A stretch of DNA of 64,000 bases from Patiria miniata. Its lineage: Eukaryota; Echinodermata; Asteroidea; Valvatida; Asterinidae. Position 1 is the stretch's first letter. Every line of letters begins with the position of its first letter. This document shows positions 1 to 12,110 of the stretch, piece by piece. The notes below the pieces were generated by a model. That model made no database searches, was not told the origin of the DNA, and saw nothing but the letters and a program-made list of their open reading frames with translations. Position numbers and translations under genes: made by a program. The DNA lies in contig NW_024037059.1 of assembly GCF_015706575.1 (NCBI RefSeq), positions 35,164,129-35,228,128 of the forward strand, in the 5' to 3' direction.

Positions 1-1545
1 CAGTCCGATAGCAGTCCGCATAGCATGCGAATGCTATAAATGAATGCTATCTCCAATAGCATTCTCATATAGCATTCATTGAGGTATAGCAGTCCGATAG
101 CAGTCCGATAGCAGTCCGATAGCATGTCAGGAAGCCAAATTATTTAAATGAGCTATAGCATTCGCATGCTATTACGAATGCTTTCATAGCATTCAACTGG
201 AATGCTATGTGAATGCTATATGTGAATGCTATGTGAATGCTATGATGAATGCTATGTGAATGCTATCACGACTGCTATCGTGTCAAGGACAGGGCCGGGC
301 ATCGTACAATTACAAAGTACATTTTCAATTTCACAATTCACCCAAAATAACTCCCGTGTTAAAGCTTTAGGCCTATCTAATAATGTTATGCACTGAACCA
401 TTTTTAACAACACATTTTGAAATTTAAAAGACCTATGATGTGGACCTGCAATCAAAATATATAAAATTACAAATTTGTTCTTTAAGACTTTATCAGCCTC
501 ATTCTTTGGTGTACGTACAAACATCGAAACACTTTGTCTAACATTGTCATGCTTTAAGCAATGGCCAGAAATTTGATGCAACTATATATTTCTGCTTAAC
601 TTGAATTATCTTTGAAGCAACCACTAGTCACTTTTGTATTTGGCATCACAATTTAAAAACAATTACATGTACATGTATTTGTGCTTCATTCAAAATGTAG
701 CTGATTCAAAAATTCAATCATGGAGGAATTAAGGAATATATGTTTATAAATAAGACTTCACATCTCAACACCTTGAACACCAACATGCTCAAAACATGCT
801 CAAAACCAAAATATGCTTCATCCAAAATTTGGCTTCATCAAGCCAAAAATTGAATACCACCACAGCCTAGTACACTTACCAAATACAAGCTGTTTTGTGA
901 GTGTGTTGCACGTGTATGGAGGCCTCCAAACTGTTGCTTTGAAGTTTTCAATTCCAAAGACTTTAGTCCATTCAGCCAATCATCCAGTGTACATGTATTT
1001 TGTCATGTACAGGTTGAGTGCATGCATGTGAACATGAAATTATGTCCACAAGCATTCATACCATAAGCTAATGTCCATGATTCCTACAATTTCTTGCAAG
1101 ACTATGTGCAGCCTGACTGCACTCTGCGCTGACAATATTCAACTGACTGCAGTTTTCAAATTTCCCACACTGACCGTTAATCTGTGGAATGGAAGGTCAT
1201 CACTGTGTCATGTGACTTGTAGTCCATGATACGATAGGCTTATATATTGGAATGCTGTTTGCAGGCTTTGCTGAGCCACGGAATGCTATACTTTAAAATT
1301 ATTTTACAACTGACTGCTAAATTGGAATGCTATACTCAATTTTTAGTCCTCCCACTTTCACTTGCATGCTATGTGGAATGCTTTGAAGCTTGCATGCTAT
1401 TTGGAATGCTATTTTCATTCTGCATGCTATTGAGAATGCTGGACTGCTAAAGTTAGCAGTCATCAAGTCATCATCATCTGTGAATGCTATGTGAATGCTA
1501 TAATAGCATGCACATGCTATTGGACTGCTATTGGACTGCTATTAT
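1..1545. mobile_element. TU-like foldback element with subrepeat-built inverted ends (left end at window edge)
   Basis: Positions 1-285 and 1243-1545 are made of short imperfect repeats of AATGCTAT and GACTGCTAT in both orientations. The outer 40 bp at each side are inverted copies: GACTGCTAT-type repeats outside, GCATGCTAT inside. The unrelated 950-bp core between them has no coding signal. Sea urchin TU elements are known to have long inverted ends whose outer part is short tandem repeats, so this is a structural match; relatedness is not shown. It lies in a regucalcin intron. Confidence 0.65.
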
Positions 1546-1768
1546 AGAGTCCAGTTCGGTAAGGGGTCCCAGAGAACCAGCCTGTCCCATGTGCACCTAT
1601 CTGACTGACTGACTCATTTGCTGACTCACTTGAAGATGGTGAAGAGCTAGAGCCGGGCAGTGCCATTGTACAGGATTACCCTGTAACACCAATGAATGGG
1701 TTAATCCGGCCCATTGTGTAGACCAGATGCAAGACTTTCAGTGAATAACCTTTTCTTTTTTTTGGCAG

Positions 1769-4700
1769 ATGAAAATGTCGGCTGTGTTGTGACAACAAAG
1801 ACACCAGGTGTGCTGCTCATCACTGGCAAACATCGCTTCCTTTCTTTGGATTGGGAGGGCGGGGTAGCCACGCCCATCGGGGAGGTGGACCAAGATCGGC
1901 CCGAGAATCACTTCAACGATGGAAAGTGTGATGCAAGGGGCAGATTTTGGGCAGGTAAGGAATACAAAGCCAAATTTTTCATTCATCTGATTTAATATTG
2001 AATCAATATTAAATCTTCTTTGATGAATAATGTTCTTTGAAAATTTGTGTTATGTTTTAAGGGACACTTGGACCACTGGAAACGCCGACCAGAGTGAAGC
2101 CCAAGCAGGGCTCCCTCTACTGTCTGGATGTAGACAGGTCCGTGACCAAACACATCGATGGTGTTGACATCTCCAACGGTTTATGCTGGAGTCATGACAA
2201 CAAGACAATGTACTACATCGATTCGTTATCGCACAAGGTGGATGCATTCGACTACTGTTTGGATACAGGAACACCAAGTAAGGGAATCACCCCATTCTGG
2301 TCATTTATTAAACATAATTTAAAATACAATTTAACACATCCAACCTGGGCCAAGTTCGCGCAAGGACTATAGTTGACCAATATTTAACTAACGTTTGCCC
2401 GAACTCTGTCTAGTCGACAGTGGTTTACTACGCTAGTCGACTATTTGGAACCAGCCTACTGGGGTTGGTTGCTTCGCTGGTAACCAATAGCCGCGCGCAT
2501 TCATAACGCTAGCACAGAGCCAGGATCCAGAAGTTTTGCGATGACATTTTGACCAGCGTTTGACTAGAGACGTTCGCACATTGCTATTAGTGCGCAGGCG
2601 TAAGGTACGTCACAAATCAACCACTAGTCGACTAATGGTCCTTGCCCGAACTTGGCCCTAGTTTTTATTAATTTCAGAGATGCATAAATTATAAAGAGTG
2701 CATTTAGTCTATAATTTAAAACTTAGATTAGATTTGTACATAGTTTTCTGTCAAAGAAGATGCTTGTTACTTGTAATTTTGTTCTTAAGTCCAGATCTGG
2801 TTTTTAATTTCTAGAAATTTATATTCGTATTTGAAATTAATCGCATGTCAAATCACAAGGAAGGCCGCATGAAACAGGGGATGAGCAATGATAAAGGGAT
2901 GAACAATGATAAAGGAATTCCTTGTCTAGTCCTTGCGACTTTTAAACCCATTAACTGGCCGGCACTAGTACTCCTTGAATTTTGGCTTGGATCAAGCTAA
3001 AATGTCAAAGAAGGAGTTCTAGCGCCCCAGTTACTGGGTCTGGGACTCAGTTACTGAGTCTGCAACTTGACTTGTAATTGACTTGTGACTGACTCATGAC
3101 AGACTTGTGATTGACTTGTGCCTGACTTGACTTAAGAGTGACTTGTGACTGACTCGTGAGTGACTCACGACTACCTTGTGACTGACTTGGTTTTACTTGT
3201 CAAGTAGGAATTGCATTAAATTGCTGCAAACTGCTTGCTGATGACTGGATTGACCTGAATTACTTGCGATTGACTTGTGATCAACTTGTGACTGAGTCAT
3301 GACTGATTGTGATCGACATGTGATCGACATGTGATCGACTTGTTTATAACATGTGAATGACTTGTGATCGACTTGTGATCGACTTGTCAAGACTGGACTA
3401 CGTCTCTGCAAACTCCACTTCATTGAGAGTTTTTTTCTTTTCAGTTCTTTTTTTTCCTCTTAATTTGACCTATGTTGCAGGCAATCGACGGCCTGCTATT
3501 GAGATCCCCGAGGAGGATGGATATCCCGATGGAATGACAATAGACACAGAGGGCATGGTGTGGGTGGCTTGCTTCGATAGCTCAAGCATCAATCGATACA
3601 ATCCGCTAACAGGTAACAACAACAACAACAACAACCCCCCCCCCCCATAAAAAAACCCACACACAACCCCAACACACCCAACAAGCAAACTTGAACAAAC
3701 TGATCCACAGAACCTGAGGCAGTACCAGACTCATGTGCAGGTCGTATGCTTCCTTCAAGTTTAGGTGTTCCCATCTTTAAAGCAGAATTTGCCCAACATA
3801 AAGATGAAATATATTTGGGCTACAGAACAAAAAAGAAGGTTTTAAAAAAAATGCGATAGAAGATGGGCACAGGTGTAGTGTTGTAGTTGAGTCCATCACA
3901 AGTTTATCACAAATCTACAAGTCATGGCACAAGTTTGAAGTAACTTGACTTAGAACAGGATGACTGGTGATGGACTTGTGTTGGACTTGTGATGGACTTG
4001 AGATGACCTGTGATGGACTTGAGGACTTGTGATGGACTTGTGACGGACTTGTGATGGACTTGTGATGACTTGTGATGACTTGTGATGACTTGTGATGGAC
4101 TTGTGAGGACTTGTGTTGGACTTGTGTTGGACTTGTGATGGACTTGTGATGGACTTGTGAGGACTTGTGATGGACTTGTGATGGACTTGTGATGGACTTG
4201 TGATGGACTTGTGACAGACTTGTGATAGACTTGGGATGGACCTAGGATGGACTTTTGAAGACTTGTGACGGACTTGTGAGGACTTGTAATGGACTTGAGG
4301 ACTTGTGTTAGACTTGTGATGGACTTATGATGGACTTGTGATGGACTTATGATGGACTTGTGATGGACTTATGATGAACTTGTGATGGACTTGTGTTGGA
4401 CTTGTGTTGGACTTGTGAGAGACTTGTGAGAGACTTGGGATGGACCTAGGATGGACTTTTGAAGACTTGTGACGGACTTGTGAGGACTTGTGACAGACTT
4501 GGGATGGACTTGACAGCAATGCTGCATAGATGCAGATATTAGGGCTCGGGCATTACCTGGAAAGGAAAAGACAACCCTTTGTGACAGAATGACCCAAAAA
4601 ATGTTTTTCCCTTTTTATATTCCAGGGGAGAAGTTGCACACCATTACTTTCCCCTGTGCGTATGTGACGCCGTGCTGCTTTGGAGGAAAGAACCTGGACA

Positions 4701-4831
4701 CGCTGTATGTCACGACCTCAAAGGATGGCCTTAGCGAACAGAAACAACAAGAGCAGCCATTGGCTGGCTCGTTATTCAAGGTCACGGGGTTAGGGTTCAA
4801 AGGTCGTCCCGCTTACCAGTACGCTGGCTGA
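1769..4831 (+). CDS. RGN: Regucalcin / SMP30 (gluconolactonase family), 3' part of gene
   Basis: Four coding exons join in frame: 1769-1954, 2062-2277, 3481-3612 and 4626-4831 (TGA at 4829-4831). All junctions are AG/GT with matching phases. The about 246 residues align by eye with vertebrate regucalcin from about residue 55 to the end. Seen: FNDGK (Asn103 of human), DISNGLCWS (Asn154 metal ligand), YYIDSLSHKVDAFDY, PDGMTIDTEG (Asp204 metal ligand), WVACFD, CCFGGKN, and the family C-terminus GLGFKGRPAYQYAG. Family knowledge: a cytosolic six-bladed beta-propeller that binds Ca/Zn and hydrolyses sugar lactones. The Glu18 ligand and the N-terminus are encoded left of the window, so the gene is cut by the window edge and not truncated by mutation. 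No internal stop or shift is seen. The introns are loaded with repeats (foldback element, TIR element, GACTTGTGATG minisatellite). Confidence 0.94.
2347..2658. mobile_element. Short TIR element (GGGCCAAGTTCG ends)
   Basis: Begins GGGCCAAGTTCGCGCAAGGA and ends with the inverse TCCTTGCCCGAACTTGGCCC, a TIR of about 22 bp. It contains ACTAGTCGACTA-type palindromes. No clear target duplication. A related shorter copy is at 51279-51470. Confidence 0.7.
3055..3390. repeat. GACTTGTGATG minisatellite, block 1
   Basis: Degenerate 11-12 bp units of GACTTGTGA(T/C)TG in regucalcin intron 2278-3480. The same motif forms blocks at 3885-4515, 26670-27335 and 50025-50285. Confidence 0.85.
3614..3650. repeat. 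Simple (AAC)n followed by a C-run
   Basis: Starts one base after the regucalcin donor at 3613, so the intron opens directly into a simple repeat. Confidence 0.85.
3885..4515. repeat. GACTTGTGATG minisatellite, block 2
   Basis: About 50 units, mostly GACTTGTGATG or GACTTGTGATGG, with the best regularity of the four blocks. Some higher-order duplication: the stretch holding GGGATGGACCTAGGATGGAC occurs twice (near 4232 and 4437). Confidence 0.9.
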
Positions 4832-6294
4832 AATAGTACCGTGTCGATTTTGTGACACATGGTCTGGCACTTGACCACTACACAGAGTCACAAGACTTGT
4901 TAAATTAAGAGTCAGTCTATAAATTTTGGGTTCTTCCTGTCCCTGCTTCATCTGACACCTATGATTTTTTAACTCTGGGGCACTCCCTGCAGTCATCCTC
5001 CAAGAGTGATACGAACAGCAAACTACCTACCCAACATATAAAAGATCGTTTGAAGTCATTCTTTATGCTACTTGAACGGCAGGGAACAGGAAAAATGTCA
5101 CACTTTGACCCGAAATTTATCGCATGGCCCATGATGCAAATTGATACATTGTTACAGCAAAAATATACACATATCTTCAATTTGTGCTTTGAGGCATGTG
5201 CTCAGACCGAAGCTGCATTGTTTTTTTAATTAGAAAAGAACTTCATTGATTTATTTCTCATGTTAAGCATTTAGTATTTCAATTTGGCAGGATCGAATTA
5301 AGTGAAGTCTTTAAACAAACTAAAAAAGGCTTTTCTTTTTTTGTAATGTAATTTTGTATTAAGCTTACTGAGCCTTACATAATTTACCTCTGCAGTATAT
5401 AACCCTACTGCAGTGGTGGTGAGTTTATACAGCCCTATTTCAATTTTCCAATATTAGTTACTATTTGATCTTTTTGTATGTGGGGGCGGAAAAAATGGAG
5501 CTTTATGTTCATCACATACACACAAGCATGACAAAAAAGTACTGAATATCTCTTTGAAACCACTTGTATCAGTCAATACGTCCTATTAGGTTACATGAAA
5601 GGCCCACGTTCTGCCCGACTGACTTTTATGGTATGTTTTTAATTTTAAAAAAAATTCAATTTAGTCTCGAAACCAAATTCACAAAGGTACTGTTTATGGA
5701 GCCAGAACAGTCTGAGCTTTGTGATTTCCAAAGCTGTCTGGCAAACTTTTGCATTTGTCATATTTTCATGAAATAGAACGATTTAAGGGCTGGTTATTTT
5801 ATAGCAGACATCGTTTCACTGGGCTGTTCAATAAGTTTATGCCCATTGTTGCTGGAAAAACACCGGGAAAAAAAATGCCGTTCGTTTTCAACCGTCAAAA
5901 AGTGCAGCTCGCTGAATCTGTCATGCACAGAACCCGTAGGCCACAGTGCCAGCTGAGCGAGAACAAATATTACATGAATATTCTGGTGTACCCGAGCATT
6001 TGCACAAAGTCAACGGCTTGCTCTCGGCCGTTAACAGATGTAGAACTTGAAAAAGCTATTCGTCCATACTATTTTTTTTTACTCACCATCATAATATTTT
6101 GCAGTTTTGTTTTCCGATGTTTTGCAAATGTTGTCCATTACTTTTAACATTGCAAAATTATAACATCTGATTTATGGTAAAGAAGCTTACAAATTTTGCC
6201 ATACTGAATCAATTATATGAAATTACTAATGTACTACAGTGACCTCAATTTGCATGTGACTTTAGAGGACAGAGAAATCGGGATGACTGAATAA
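4832..6294. other. Intergenic, no gene recognised
   Basis: Begins with the regucalcin 3'UTR. Positions about 4975-5115 share an interspersed repeat with 37255-37400 (both hold CTCCAAGAGTGAT and GGAAAAATGTCACACTTT). The open frame at 5749-6147 has no recognisable domain and ends in AT-rich sequence. Confidence 0.6.
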
Positions 6295-6651
6295 GGCCCC
6301 CCAAAAAAGTCTTCGGTTTCTGGTATGGAGCTTGCGGCTTGTTTTTTTTTTTTTTTTACTTTTTTTCCTTCAAATGTCGGCCGATGACTGCAAATGGTGC
6401 CCGACTTAATTTAGTGCAAAATATATGGGAGTCCAGAGAGGCCACATAAAGCTTATACTCGATCATAACCCCATCTAAAAACACGTTAAAATTGTGCAGC
6501 AGCAGGATTCCAGTGTTTGGTAAAACCAGTGAGTTTGGCGGTTTTGAGACATCATCTTACAATGAACATTTTTTTTTTTTTTTTTTTTGCCGACGTGCAT
6601 GGCTATGGCGACGCGCCCGCATACCAGAAACCGGAGACTTTTTTGGGGGGC
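6295..6651. mobile_element. TIR element with GGTTTCTGGTATG ends
   Basis: Starts GGCCCCCCAAAAAAGTC then CGGTTTCTGGTATGG and ends with the inverse CATACCAGAAACCGGAGACT. The core includes CAAATGTCGGCCGATGACTG and long T runs. A reverse-oriented copy is at 34173-34541. Confidence 0.75.
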
Positions 6652-6654
6652 GTA

Positions 6655-7894
6655 ATCAGAGGAAAAGCCTCTCCTGTGCTTCCGCACACTCCTTTAATAG
6701 GCATTTAAACGTGACACACATATATCAGACACTCAGTGTAGGCTCTTATATATAGGATATTCCCAATTGTTATGGGTATTGCAGATTAAGTCATATTTTT
6801 CAACCAAATAATAAAGCACACAAGAGTCACTTATTGTAATTTTTGTCTTTATTATTATTGCAAAGTGTGCTGCACTTTCATAAACTGCGTAAATAAATAA
6901 ACGTAACTTGTAATGTTTGAAAGTATCAATAGAAGTACATGTACATATATTAAATGATGCATTGTTCTACAAGGGAAACAAGCTAAAAGCTTTGCAAGAT
7001 CTGTCGGAGTAGTTTTACAATTTTCTGGTTCCTTAACTTTGTAACCGGATCAACATAAATAAGCTTGAAGTCTGGTGAATCAACATTACATAATGACATT
7101 TAAAAGAAATCTTGGTTGTGCAACATATTTTTTGGTGGTTTTTCTTAAAATCTTAATATTATATGACTTACATTGGGACAAAACTAACAATATTGATACC
7201 TTGAAGCACCAGATCTGCTGATCACTAATGTAGAACCCAAAACAAAGTCAGCATGCAGTTGAAGGAAAAATTCCAAATATCTGTTATTTTGTGGACTGAA
7301 AGTTCATAATATTGGGGTTGTTGATAACAAATACTTGGGGTATATGGTTGTGTTAACCAGTCATGCAAATGTTTTGCGGTATTCGGAACGAGCGGTGCTG
7401 GAAATATCTGTCAGCGACCCGCTTGCATTGAGCGAGGCCAGAAATATCAGGGTGTGCTACCCGCAGATGACGGCGTGAACCCGTCTGGCATCGAGGTTCT
7501 TGAAAACAATCCCACGCCTGGGTCCGGCCGATGTCAAAATAATCCCGGCACGAACTGGTTAAACTAATTCATGTATTATGGCAAGAGTTCATAACAGTGT
7601 TTAAATGGAGGTTGGTTAATTGTTTAAAGGTTTTTAAAAACAATGATACCAGTAAAATCTAGCTTGGTTTCCAAGGCCTGGCGTGAAATTACATGGGACA
7701 TGCGTTTCTGTAATTATCATAAATTCAATTTAAAATGCCATTAGATTCTAACAGTATGTTCATCACTAAGGTGGAATTCAATAAAACATTTTAGGTACGT
7801 GGCATATATTTCATATACATATATAGCATTAAATTGAAAAGGGTGATTTAAGGATTATTTAATTTTTACTAGTTAACTGTTGGGGTTAAGAACA
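6655..7894. other. Intergenic, nothing recognised
   Basis: AT-rich sequence without convincing open frames, and no repeat matched elsewhere in the window. Confidence 0.5.
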
Positions 7895-7979
7895 GGGCCC
7901 GATGTCACAGCACTGCTTAAATGCAGAAAAGTTGTGTTAAGTTAACTATAGCATACATGTACAATGGTGCTAACCTTAG

Positions 7980-8072
7980 TACATCCACACCTCATGGTGT
8001 GGATGCACTGCACATCCACAGCTTATAGTGTGGATGAACTGCACATCCACACCTCATGGTGTGGATGCACTA
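7980..8072. repeat. Three tandem perfect hairpins
   Basis: CATCCACACC-TCAT-GGTGTGGATG occurs in three tandem units of about 36 bp (middle one slightly changed to CATCCACAGCTTATAGTG). Absent from the other two copies of the host element. Confidence 0.85.
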
Positions 8073-8144
8073 ACGGTTGCGTGTGCATGGAGATTTCTAT
8101 TGTAACGTCACTGATTTAAGCAACTCTTTCTTCTGGGGTTAAGC

Positions 8145-8641
8145 TAGCCCCATAAATGTGGCCAATTTACTGGACTACCTCCGTAAATAAAGGCCACACT
8201 TCCACCATGTACAAAAACATGTCGAACTTTGTCAAATATTGATTTTCACGTTTATTAGTTTGTAGGTTTTTTTTGCTTTAGAAGCATACTCACCCTCTTT
8301 ATAGGCTAATCAGAAAGTGCTGCCTTTTTCAGATGTCTATTTTCAGTGAAATTTCCAGATTCGTTTGCACACGTTTGCGTATCAAATTTTCAACATTAGA
8401 CATCTTAAAAAGGCAGCACTTTCTGATTAGCCTATAAAGAGGGTGAGTATGCTAAAGGCAGCACTTTCTGATTAGCCTATAAAGAGGGTGAGTATGCTTC
8501 TAAAGCAAAAAAAAAACCTACAAACTAAGCCTAAATGTAAAAATCATAATTTGACAAATTTCGACATGTTTTTGTACATGGTGGAAGTGTGGCCTATATT
8601 TACGGAGGCAGTCCAGTAAATTGGCCACATTTATGAGGCTA
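8145..8641. mobile_element. Foldback element (about 200-bp arms) with 9-bp target duplication
   Basis: Runs from TAGCCCCATAAATGTGGCC to the inverse GGCCACATTTATGAGGCTA. It is flanked by GGGTTAAGC at 8136-8144 and 8642-8650. The arms are nearly identical for about 200 bp; the right arm has an extra internal copy of the GGCAGCACTTTCTGATTAGC block. Long TIRs with a 9-bp duplication suggest a non-autonomous Mutator-like element. No transposase. Confidence 0.88.
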
Positions 8642-9079
8642 GGGTTAAGCTTGCCTTTTGCTGTGCTTACTGCTTACGGTCTCCATGAACATGATGAAAA
8701 AGATGGAGGCCTGTTAAACGAAAATCATGTGCTTTGAAGTTGGGCCAAGTTTTTGACAAAGTTGTACAATTTATAAGGATTAGAATACCAGTAACAGAAT
8801 CAATATTATGAGTTGCTCGATTATAATATATAAGTATAAAAGTATTTTTATATTTGGGTTTAGTAAATAAGATTTAACTGTTGATGGCCTTTTTGTTGTG
8901 TTATATGTGGCACTCGCTTGCAAATTAAATTTTTCGTTGGAAAAATCACTGCGGGGTGTTTAGCTTGTTTATATTGTTGTTGACTTTTATTCTAAATCCA
9001 AAAAGTATGCGTACATGTACATAAAACTGAAACAAAACATGGTACATTATACAAATATAACATGGTTTGAGGGTGGATA

Positions 9080-9252
9080 GTATTCAAATATAACATGGTT
9101 TGAGGATGGTATATATTAGCTCAGTTCATATTAGCTCCCTGAGGTATTGGAAGTGGACCCTACTTCCCCGAGGCAAAGCTGAGGGAATCAGTTTGTCAAC
9201 TTCCAATACTGAGGGAGTATATCATCGACTATCCACCTGAAATAAACCATGG
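9080..9252. mobile_element. Small palindromic element
   Basis: AACATGGTTTGAGGATGG on the left faces CCACCTGAAATAAACCATGG on the right. Inside, CTGAGGTATTGGAAGT faces ACTTCCAATACTGAGGGAG. Non-coding. Confidence 0.55.
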
Positions 9253-9462
9253 ATTCCATATTTGTGTTGCTATACTTCATACATATTTACCACAACATTG
9301 TGGGGTTGTGCATAAGTTATCTGTAAAATGTTGCTCAGTGTGTGCTGCCATCGTCAGGGCTGCCAACTCTCACGCACTGAGCGTGAGACTCGAGCATTTC
9401 AGGTTGTTCTCACGCTCTCACGCGCACTCGGGATTTCTCATGCAAAAAAAAAATAAAAATAA

Positions 9463-9606
9463 ACGCTCTGCACTAGAAAGCAGGAGGTCGTGGGTTCGAG
9501 TTTCATCCGAGTGATTTTTCCAACTTTCACTTGGGAGGTTACACACTGAGTATGCAGTGTTTATACGTCGGTGAAGGGCAAAACCTACTTTGATTTAATT
9601 TGAAAT
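9463..9606 (+). mobile_element. tRNA-headed SINE, 5'-truncated
   Basis: Holds the box-B region GGTCGTGGGTTCGAG followed by the family tail (ACACTGAGTATGCAGTG, CGTCGGTGAAGGGCAAAACC). Box A is missing. Full-length relatives: 10117-10283 and 45393-45553. Confidence 0.75.
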
Positions 9607-10116
9607 AAAACTCAAAAATGATGTTTTAATGTTGATCTTTTGCTCAAAATAATTGGTTGAAGTGGTCAAAAATTGCCTCAGATCGCACCACAGAGCGTCT
9701 ATAATCCAAAATTTGCGCAGCGCTTGCATTTAGCAGATGATTAGTTCTGTTCAAGCTCCATCGCCAAATTCTCACTGTCAGCTCTTACTCAAAGTTGGCA
9801 GCCCTGCATCTTTTCATGTAACTCGAGTGTTTTTTTGTGCGTGCGCACTACCCCGTGCAATAGTTCCATGATTGCTTAGTAAAGCGCATGCATAGTAGAC
9901 TACAACACGGTCAACTCATGCGACAGTCGACTGAATATGCATATTTACCCTGTGTATGAATCCTCGTGTGCGCACTTGACCAGTAAATAGCAAAACTAGC
10001 GGTTGACACATGATAGTGAATGGACCAGTAAGAATTTGGCTCTCGCTCATGAATATGTAATAGTTTATGCGGTACCCGCTGCTATGTACATCAGATTCGA
10101 ACCGGCCACCCGATCC

Positions 10117-10283
10117 CGTTAGCTCGGTGGTCAAGTGGTACGACATCTGCACTAGAAAGCAGGAGGTCGTGGGTTCGAGTCCCACCCGAGTGATTTTTTT
10201 CCAACTTTCACTCGGGAGGTAACACACTGAGTATACAGTGTTCAAAACGTCGGTGAAGGGCAAAACCTAATTTGATAAATATG
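10117..10283 (+). mobile_element. tRNA-headed SINE, near full length
   Basis: GTTAGCTCGGTGGTCAAGTG (box A) and GGTCGTGGGTTCGAGTCC (box B) form a tRNA-like head of about 75 nt without a long variable arm. The body is CCAACTTTCACTCGGGAGG, then ACACTGAGTATACAGTG and GTCGGTGAAGGGCAAAACCT. It ends in an AT-rich tail. Confidence 0.8.
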
Positions 10284-10484
10284 TATGAGGTAAAATGAAT
10301 TAAGCCTGAAAACTGTAGTGTAGACAGTGTAGTCTGAGTACTTGGGCTTTTGAGTACTTGGGCTTTTATTATTGATAAAAATCTGTAAACATGGTATATC
10401 TGGACATAAAGGACAACTGAAAATGTCTACATTTTTGTGAAAGAGGCCAAAATCCTTTCGCAAATAAAAGGGGACGAACCTGTG

Positions 10485-10763
10485 TTCACAGGAACGGAAT
10501 GCCCATCTCTCTTTCGAAGCAATTGGGCCAGACTCGAGTCTATGAAATGCTGCTGTGGGGGGATCAGGAATTGCCACACCTCCTCCACAGCGAGTCTGTT
10601 TCCTTCCCAGCATTGAATAATGCCGGTACCCATTTAACACCTGGGTTGAGAGGAGTAATTGAGGTAAAGTACCTTACTCAAGGACACAACACGCATGGCC
10701 ACGGCGGGATTCGAACCCTCAATTTCACAATCATGAATCCTGTGCTCTACCGCTAGACAACAC
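10485..10763 (-). mobile_element. tRNA-headed SINE with conserved CTTGAGTAAGG body
   Basis: On the minus strand it starts with a tRNA-like head (CTAGCGGTAGAGCAC, then GGGTTCGAATCCC). The body GTGTCCTTGAGTAAGG, TTACCTCAATTACTCC resembles the conserved central domain found in many animal SINEs. A different family from the 10117 SINE. Confidence 0.75.
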
Positions 10764-11126
10764 GTGTCTTTCGCAACTATTTGTATCTTTTTGGTGTGCT
10801 CATGTCAGCTGTTTTTCCAAACACCCATGCATCATAGACTGATTTTTTTTCCTAAGCATGCAAAAATTAAAACAATTCTGTCCTTTCATGAGAATATACC
10901 GAGTTTCTTTCCAGCAAAACTGTTCTTAAGAAATTGACAATTGGCAATTTATGACAACATATTACAACAAACTTTGCTTGTGTAGTATTTGATTTGTATC
11001 AACTGATTTTTACAATTATCAACTATCTGGAAATCAAATAAAAAATATAATTTAATGTATTTACAAACCGACAAACCACTAGCTCCCTTGAACAGAGATA
11101 TCAACAAATTTGGAAAAACGCCAACA

Positions 11127-11205
11127 TAGAGCTGGATAGCTCAGTTGGTAGAGTGCCAGAACGGTAATCCGGAGGTCCCAGGTTCAAACCCCGCTCCAGT
11201 CAATT
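11127..11205 (+). mobile_element. tRNA-derived repeat (tRNA-like, degenerate)
   Basis: GGATAGCTCAGTTGGTAGAG (box A) and CCCAGGTTCAAACCC (box B) are intact. The anticodon stem has a mismatch and position 33 is C, not T. The flank CCGGAGGT...CCCGCTCC.GTCAATTTCTTT recurs at 36868-36915, so this is a repeat family and not a working tRNA. Confidence 0.65.
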
Positions 11206-11463
11206 TCTTTATTCAACTCTATTATTTGTATTTACATATAGTAAGTAATTATTCCTATATTTGGTCTTGTGCGGGTTGCAATGAAGAATCTTACCAGAAA
11301 TTCGAGAATTGAACCGAAATTTTCTGAAAAGAAAAGAATGCACCCTTCCTGCCTGTCAATCCAACAGTTCACTCAACATTGACCAATGAGCTCCTGACTT
11401 TTGGTCAGGTGACCACAGGTCAGGTGACCACAGGTCAGGTTCCAGGACAACATGCCCCTTTAA

Positions 11464-11986
11464 AAGGAATATACAACATTTGCTTTTGCTGTAATTTTCA
11501 GAAATGGATGGATTTGGGGAGTTAGTATTTTATAGCAAATATTGTTCACAGACTTGTTTGGAGTTTTGTGTTCGTAGATGCTGGAAAAACCATGAAAACA
11601 AATTCTGTTCCTGTAGTCTGGTTCCCTGACCCCACTCAAGATGACACAGAGCAATTTATACACATTGGGGAATTGTAAGGTCAGGGAGCCAGTCTAGCTG
11701 GCTTGTACCTGTTCATATGTGTATAACTGATTGCAAACAAAATGCGGACTAACTAATCATGGTAAATTGGGGGCAGTATTTGAATAAAGCCAGGTTTTTC
11801 CAATGCTGGTCGGCCGACCAGCATTGGAAATTGATACAAAATACCACATTTCTAGAAAATGAAAGCACACCAGATGCCATGATTTCACAGGATGCTTGAG
11901 ACTGTCATTCACTAACAGTCAAGTAAGGTATTTCATAATAATTTGTATTTTTTTTTTTTGATGTTTGCAAATGTTGTATATTCCCT
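11464..11986. mobile_element. TTAA-type short element, copy 1
   Basis: Left end TTAA then AAGGAATATACAACATTTGC; right end GCAAATGTTGTATATTCCCT then TGAA. The core includes GCTGGTCGGCCGACCAGCA. It is homologous over its length to 30876-31393, which keeps TTAA on both sides. Kolobok-like by TTAA target; no transposase. Confidence 0.78.
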
Positions 11987-12110
11987 TGAAACTGACGAAC
12001 AAGAAATCCACACTATTCTTTACCTTGCCTGGGCATTAACAGTGCATCCTATAGGGGTATAAACTTAGGGAGAGGGATTTGGGTAATTTGACAGAAAAAT
12101 GCACAATTTC

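Larger units (their letters stand above)
7895..8746. mobile_element. GGGCCC-ended short TIR element, copy 1, interrupted
   Basis: Starts GGGCCCGATGTCACAGCACTG and ends near TTGGGCC at 8746. Internal blocks GCGTGTGCATGGAGATTTCT and CTTGCCTTTTGCTGTGCTTA match copies at 28043-28316 and 30278-30558. It is split by the insertion at 8145-8641 and also carries three hairpins at 7980-8072. Confidence 0.8.

Noticed and set aside
5749-6147. Open frame of 132 codons as a gene
   Set aside because: No recognisable domain, no splice context, and the tail is AT-rich low-complexity sequence.
11127-11199. Functional tRNA gene
   Set aside because: Mismatches in acceptor, anticodon and T stems, C at position 33, and a second dispersed copy at 36868 show a tRNA-derived repeat.
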